Assembly: GCA_905211955.1 (NCBI GenBank)
Contig: CAJMCT010000034.1
Location: forward strand, 1-9,889
Direction: 5' to 3'
DNA length: 9,889 nt
From: an uncultured Eubacteriales bacterium
GTDB taxonomy: Bacteria; Bacillota; Clostridia; Christensenellales; Borkfalkiaceae
In this document: piece by piece, positions 7,568 through 9,889 of the stretch
How positions within the stretch are numbered: the stretch's first letter is position 1
Layout: each line of letters starts with the position of its first letter
Position numbers and translations under genes: made by a program
The notes under the pieces: generated by a model
What the model was told of the DNA's origin: nothing
What the model saw: the letters and a program-made list of their open reading frames with translations, nothing else
The model's database searches: none

Positions 7568-8185
7568 TCAGTCTTTAATTTTTTTAGCCGGAACGCCTAC
7601 GTACGTTCCAGAAGTTTCAATATTATCCACAACGACGGCTCCTGCGCCAATAATGGCGTCACAAGAAACGTTAACGTTATTTTTTATCGTTGCGCCTGCA
7701 CCAATCCAAGCACGTTCCCCTAAAACGACCGTTCCTGCAACGTTTACGCCCACGGCTATATGTGCGTAATCGTGAACGACACAATCGTGATCTACCGAAC
7801 TGCAAGTATTGATAATTACTCCCTTACCTATTTTTGCACAAGGATTAATAATAGCGCCTGCCATAACCGCAGTTCCCTTGTCGATACAAACACCGCTACC
7901 TATAATTGCGCTTGGATGAATAAGCGTAGGCACGTTTGCACCAAGTTCAAGTAATTCTTCTATAAATTTTTGCCTTGCAAGATTGTTTCCGATAGCAACA
8001 AAAAGGTCTGCTTTACCGATAAAGTTATTCATTTCGGAAACTTTGCCAAGTATCGGAAAGCCCAAACAATCGCCCAAAGCATTGTCGTCTAAAAAACCGA
8101 TTTTTTTATACTTTTTTGATTTTTGAGCAATATCCGCAATCACTCTACCATGACCGCCTGCACCAATAATTATCAAACTTTTCAT
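7568..8185 (-). CDS. PglD/NeuD-like sugar N- (or O-) acetyltransferase
   Basis: A 205-residue protein with the two-part build of the PglD/NeuD family. The N-terminal Rossmann-like domain starts with IIIGAGGHGRVIADI (5-19) and binds the UDP-sugar. A left-handed beta-helix of hexapeptide repeats (about 88-190) binds acetyl-CoA. SSVDHDCVVHDYAHIAVG (129-146) contains His133, matching the proposed catalytic base of C. jejuni PglD, followed by an acidic residue. GVNVAG (146-151) and GVPAKKI (197-203) also match. In PglD the reaction acetylates the 4-amine of UDP-4-amino-4,6-dideoxy-GlcNAc to give UDP-di-N-acetylbacillosamine. The adjoining aminotransferase and PglC-like genes make that role likely, though NeuD-type sialic acid O-acetylation is the main alternative. 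ATG directly abuts the upstream stop (TAGATG); AGGGG at 8199-8195 is nine bases away. GC content is high for the window (59 of 120 bases in 7621-7740). Confidence 0.94.
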   Translation of the reverse strand: MKSLIIIGAGGHGRVIADIAQKSKKYKKIGFLDDNALGDCLGFPILGKVSEMNNFIGKADLFVAIGNNLARQKFIEELLELGANVPTLIHPSAIIGSGVCIDKGTAVMAGAIINPCAKIGKGVIINTCSSVDHDCVVHDYAHIAVGVNVAGTVVLGERAWIGAGATIKNNVNVSCDAIIGAGAVVVDNIETSGTYVGVPAKKIKD

Positions 8186-8887
8186 CTATTCGTTCCCCTT
8201 AAATTCTTCCATAGTCGCAGAACTTTCTGAACTTATCCCTTCTCTCTTAAACACGGATAACACCGTCCTAAAAAGTATTTCTATATCACCAAAAAGCGAA
8301 TAGGTTTTAGTATACTTTACGTCCATAGTAAATTTATCTTTCCACGAAACCGTATTTCTTCCGTTAACTTGCGCAAGCCCTGTAAGACCTGGTCTAACGT
8401 CGTGACGGTGCGATTGAAATTCACTGTATAACGGCAAATACTTTACTAATAGTGGTCTAGGGCCAATAATGGACATATTGCCGATAAAAATATTTAATAG
8501 TTCAGGAAGTTCATCAAGCGAAGTGCTTCTTAAAAACTTGCCGTACTTTGTAAGCCTTTTTTCGTCGGGTAAAAGTTCTCCGTTTTCGTCCTTTTCACAG
8601 GTCATTGTTCTAAACTTGATAAGTTTAAAAATTTTAGCATTTTTGCCGGGGCGGTCTTGGGTAAAGAAAGGATTTCCTTTCATTTTGATTGCGCCCAAAA
8701 TAGTCAAAACAATTAGGATTGGCGAAAACACCAAAATTGCAATACCGCTTAAAAGCATATCGTAAAAGCGCTTAAAAAACACCTTGTATAAAAGTGCCGA
8801 AAGCAATATCCACACCGCTAAAGTTAAAAAGACTATTAAAGTTATTCCCCACCACTCGGTGGTTAGCATTTTAAAAAATTCTTCCAT
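8186..8887 (-). CDS. PglC-like phosphoglycosyl transferase (undecaprenyl-phosphate sugar-1-phosphate transferase)
   Basis: A 233-residue bacterial sugar transferase that should start repeat-unit synthesis by moving a sugar-1-phosphate from a UDP-sugar to undecaprenyl phosphate. The re-entrant membrane hairpin lies at about 41-68 with the Ser-Pro kink at 55-56. It is followed by FTQDRPG (75-81), KFRTM (91-95), the catalytic Asp125-Glu126 dyad in STSLDELPEL (121-130), SIIGPRPLL (139-147) and VRPGLTGLAQVNGR (164-177). This is the monotopic PglC/WecP-type core. An extra hydrophobic helix at about 12-37 precedes the hairpin, absent from minimal PglC. The start is uncertain. ATG 8887 has AGGG only one base upstream, and an in-frame TAG lies two codons before it. 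ATG 8869 (GGAAG eleven bases upstream) would give 227 residues and keep the helix. The gene begins 10 bases after the aminotransferase. Confidence 0.94.
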   Translation of the reverse strand: MEEFFKMLTTEWWGITLIVFLTLAVWILLSALLYKVFFKRFYDMLLSGIAILVFSPILIVLTILGAIKMKGNPFFTQDRPGKNAKIFKLIKFRTMTCEKDENGELLPDEKRLTKYGKFLRSTSLDELPELLNIFIGNMSIIGPRPLLVKYLPLYSEFQSHRHDVRPGLTGLAQVNGRNTVSWKDKFTMDVKYTKTYSLFGDIEILFRTVLSVFKREGISSESSATMEEFKGNE

Positions 8888-8897
8888 ACCCTACCAA

Positions 8898-9889
8898 CTA
8901 AAAGCAACTTTTTACTATTTCGATTACTATATCTTGTTCGGCTTTAGTCATCTTGTTATCACTCGGCAAACATAAGCCCCTATCAAAAATATCCTCATCA
9001 ACGGGTTTATCTTTTACGCTAACGAAGGGGTTTTTACAGTAGATTGGTTGCATATGCATAGGCTTCCAAATAGGTCTACCTTCGGCATTATACTTTTCTA
9101 ATTTTTCCAAGATTTCGGTAGGACATGTTTTATGTAATTCCTTTTTAAAGTGAGCCACCTTGTCCGTTCTAACTTGCTCGCACATTGCATCTTTATCAAT
9201 AAGCAAACAAGAAAGCCAAAAGTTTGGTTCCATTATATCTTCAATATAAGGGTTCATAGAAACGGGCAAATCTTTGAACGCTTCTTTATAACGCGTATAG
9301 ATTGCCTTTTTTTGCTCGATATGTTCTTTTAAGTGTGGGAATTGCCCCCTAACTACACCTGCTATAACGTTGGACATACGATAGTTATAACCAAGTTCTT
9401 CATGCTGATACCAAGGCGCGTTCTCACGACTTTGAGTAGACCACTTTCTTGCCCTGTCGGCGTCTTCCTTATTATCGGTTAAAAGCATACCCCCCGATGA
9501 GCCGGTGATTATTTTATTTCCGTTAAACGATATTGCGTTGTATTTTCCAAAAGTTCCCGTTTGAACACCTTTATACGTTGCCCCTAAAGACTCCGCAGCA
9601 TCTTCAATTATCGTTGCACCGTGGCGAGAACATATCTCTTTAATTTCGTCCATTTTAGACGGCGTGCCGTAAAGGTTTGCTAAAACTACTACTTTAACGT
9701 CGGGATAAAGAGAAAACGCCTTTTCTAAACTTTCAGGACACATATTCCAAGTTTCATATTCGGCATCAATGAAAATCGGAACGCCCTTTTCGTATGCTAC
9801 GGGGTTTACACTCGCGTCAAACGTCATATCTGAGCAAAAAACCTTGTCGCCTTGTTTTACCCCTGCAAGTTTGGTTGCCAAATGCAAAG
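8898..9889 (-). CDS. DegT/DnrJ/EryC1 (PglE-like) sugar aminotransferase, 5' end outside window
   Basis: The frame is open to the right edge. The first full codon is TTG at 9887, but its residues (LHLATKLAGVKQGDKV) are internal to the family fold, matching the stretch after the usual SGTAA, so about 50 residues are missing. The visible 329 residues belong to a PLP-dependent, fold-type-I sugar aminotransferase. TFDASVNP at 22-29, ETWNM at 45-49, IIEDAAESLGA at 93-103 (Asp96 contacts the PLP nitrogen), SFNGNKIIT at 120-128 with Lys125 as the Schiff-base lysine, LGYNYRMSN at 165-173, IWKPMHMQP at 273-281 and GLCLPSDNKMT at 304-314. The WNM and NGNK motifs recall PglE, which aminates the 4-keto group of UDP-4-keto-6-deoxy-GlcNAc. 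The PglD- and PglC-like genes downstream support that role. A WbpE- or PseC-like substrate remains possible. Stop TAG at 8900-8898. Confidence 0.94.
   Translation of the reverse strand, partial: LHLATKLAGVKQGDKVFCSDMTFDASVNPVAYEKGVPIFIDAEYETWNMCPESLEKAFSLYPDVKVVVLANLYGTPSKMDEIKEICSRHGATIIEDAAESLGATYKGVQTGTFGKYNAISFNGNKIITGSSGGMLLTDNKEDADRARKWSTQSRENAPWYQHEELGYNYRMSNVIAGVVRGQFPHLKEHIEQKKAIYTRYKEAFKDLPVSMNPYIEDIMEPNFWLSCLLIDKDAMCEQVRTDKVAHFKKELHKTCPTEILEKLEKYNAEGRPIWKPMHMQPIYCKNPFVSVKDKPVDEDIFDRGLCLPSDNKMTKAEQDIVIEIVKSCF

Larger units (their letters stand above)
1..9889 (-). other. Surface-polysaccharide biosynthesis operon (partial at both ends)
   Basis: All ten genes are on the minus strand. 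Gaps, taken with the starts chosen here, are 10, 0, 14, 1, 11, 11, -1, 3, 12 and -4 bases from right to left. No gap can hold a promoter or a hairpin terminator, so the genes are almost certainly one transcript with extensive translational coupling. The content is that of a Wzx/Wzy-dependent pathway: sugar-nucleotide modification, lipid-linked initiation, chain extension, decoration, flipping and polymerisation. The promoter, any chain-length regulator or tyrosine kinase, and the sugar 4,6-dehydratase must lie beyond the right edge if they are linked. The rest of the flippase lies beyond the left edge. Confidence 0.9.

Noticed and set aside
8469..8765. Plus-strand open frame of 98 codons
   Set aside because: Antisense to the catalytic core of the PglC-like transferase.
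9885..9887. TTG as the true start of the aminotransferase
   Set aside because: The residues there match an internal part of the fold, and the open frame runs to the window edge, so the gene is simply cut off.

Overview
The window is one stretch of a surface-polysaccharide (exopolysaccharide or capsule) biosynthesis operon. Ten closely packed genes all lie on the minus strand, so transcription enters at the right edge (near 9889) and leaves at the left edge (1). The sequence is AT-rich (mid to upper 30s % GC in hand-counted lines). Genes are preceded by purine-rich Shine-Dalgarno sites of the AAGGA or AGGGG type. The gene families (EpsG polymerase, LicD, small PglC-like transferase, the Wzx type typical of Firmicutes) point to a low-GC Gram-positive bacterium, most likely of class Clostridia and perhaps an uncultured gut lineage. 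That placement is inference from family style; no marker gene is present.

Layout in transcription order (right to left): a DegT/PglE-like sugar aminotransferase (9889-8898, 5' end outside the window); a PglC-like phosphoglycosyl transferase with an extra N-terminal membrane helix (8887-8186); a PglD/NeuD-like sugar N-acetyltransferase (8185-7568); a GT4 glycosyltransferase (7553-6399); a GT2 glycosyltransferase (6397-5609); an EpsG-family Wzy-type polymerase (5597-4497); three consecutive GT4 glycosyltransferases (4485-3361, 3361-2300, 2296-1235); a LicD-family phosphotransferase (1222-425); and the first 142 residues of a Wzx-type flippase (428 to beyond 1). Gaps are 0 to 14 bases, with one 1-base overlap (TAATG) and one 4-base overlap (ATGA). 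There is no room for internal promoters or terminators and no intergenic stretch over 300 bases. I see no RNA gene, mobile element or CRISPR array.

How the genes fit together: the aminotransferase and acetyltransferase probably make a UDP-activated amino/acetamido 6-deoxy sugar of the UDP-di-N-acetylbacillosamine kind, with the 4,6-dehydratase expected just beyond the right edge. The PglC-like enzyme would load this sugar-1-phosphate onto undecaprenyl phosphate. Five further glycosyltransferases would extend it, suggesting a repeat unit with a backbone or branches of about six sugars. LicD would add a phospho-substituent such as phosphocholine, Wzx would flip the lipid-linked unit, and the EpsG-type protein would polymerise it.

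Three starts were re-set from sites placed further upstream to ATG codons with well-spaced Shine-Dalgarno sequences (1222, 4485, 6397). I found no clearly new type of system. The points most worth a second look are the bacillosamine-type initiation module, LicD without visible choline genes, the extra membrane helix on the initiating transferase, and uneven base composition along the operon.
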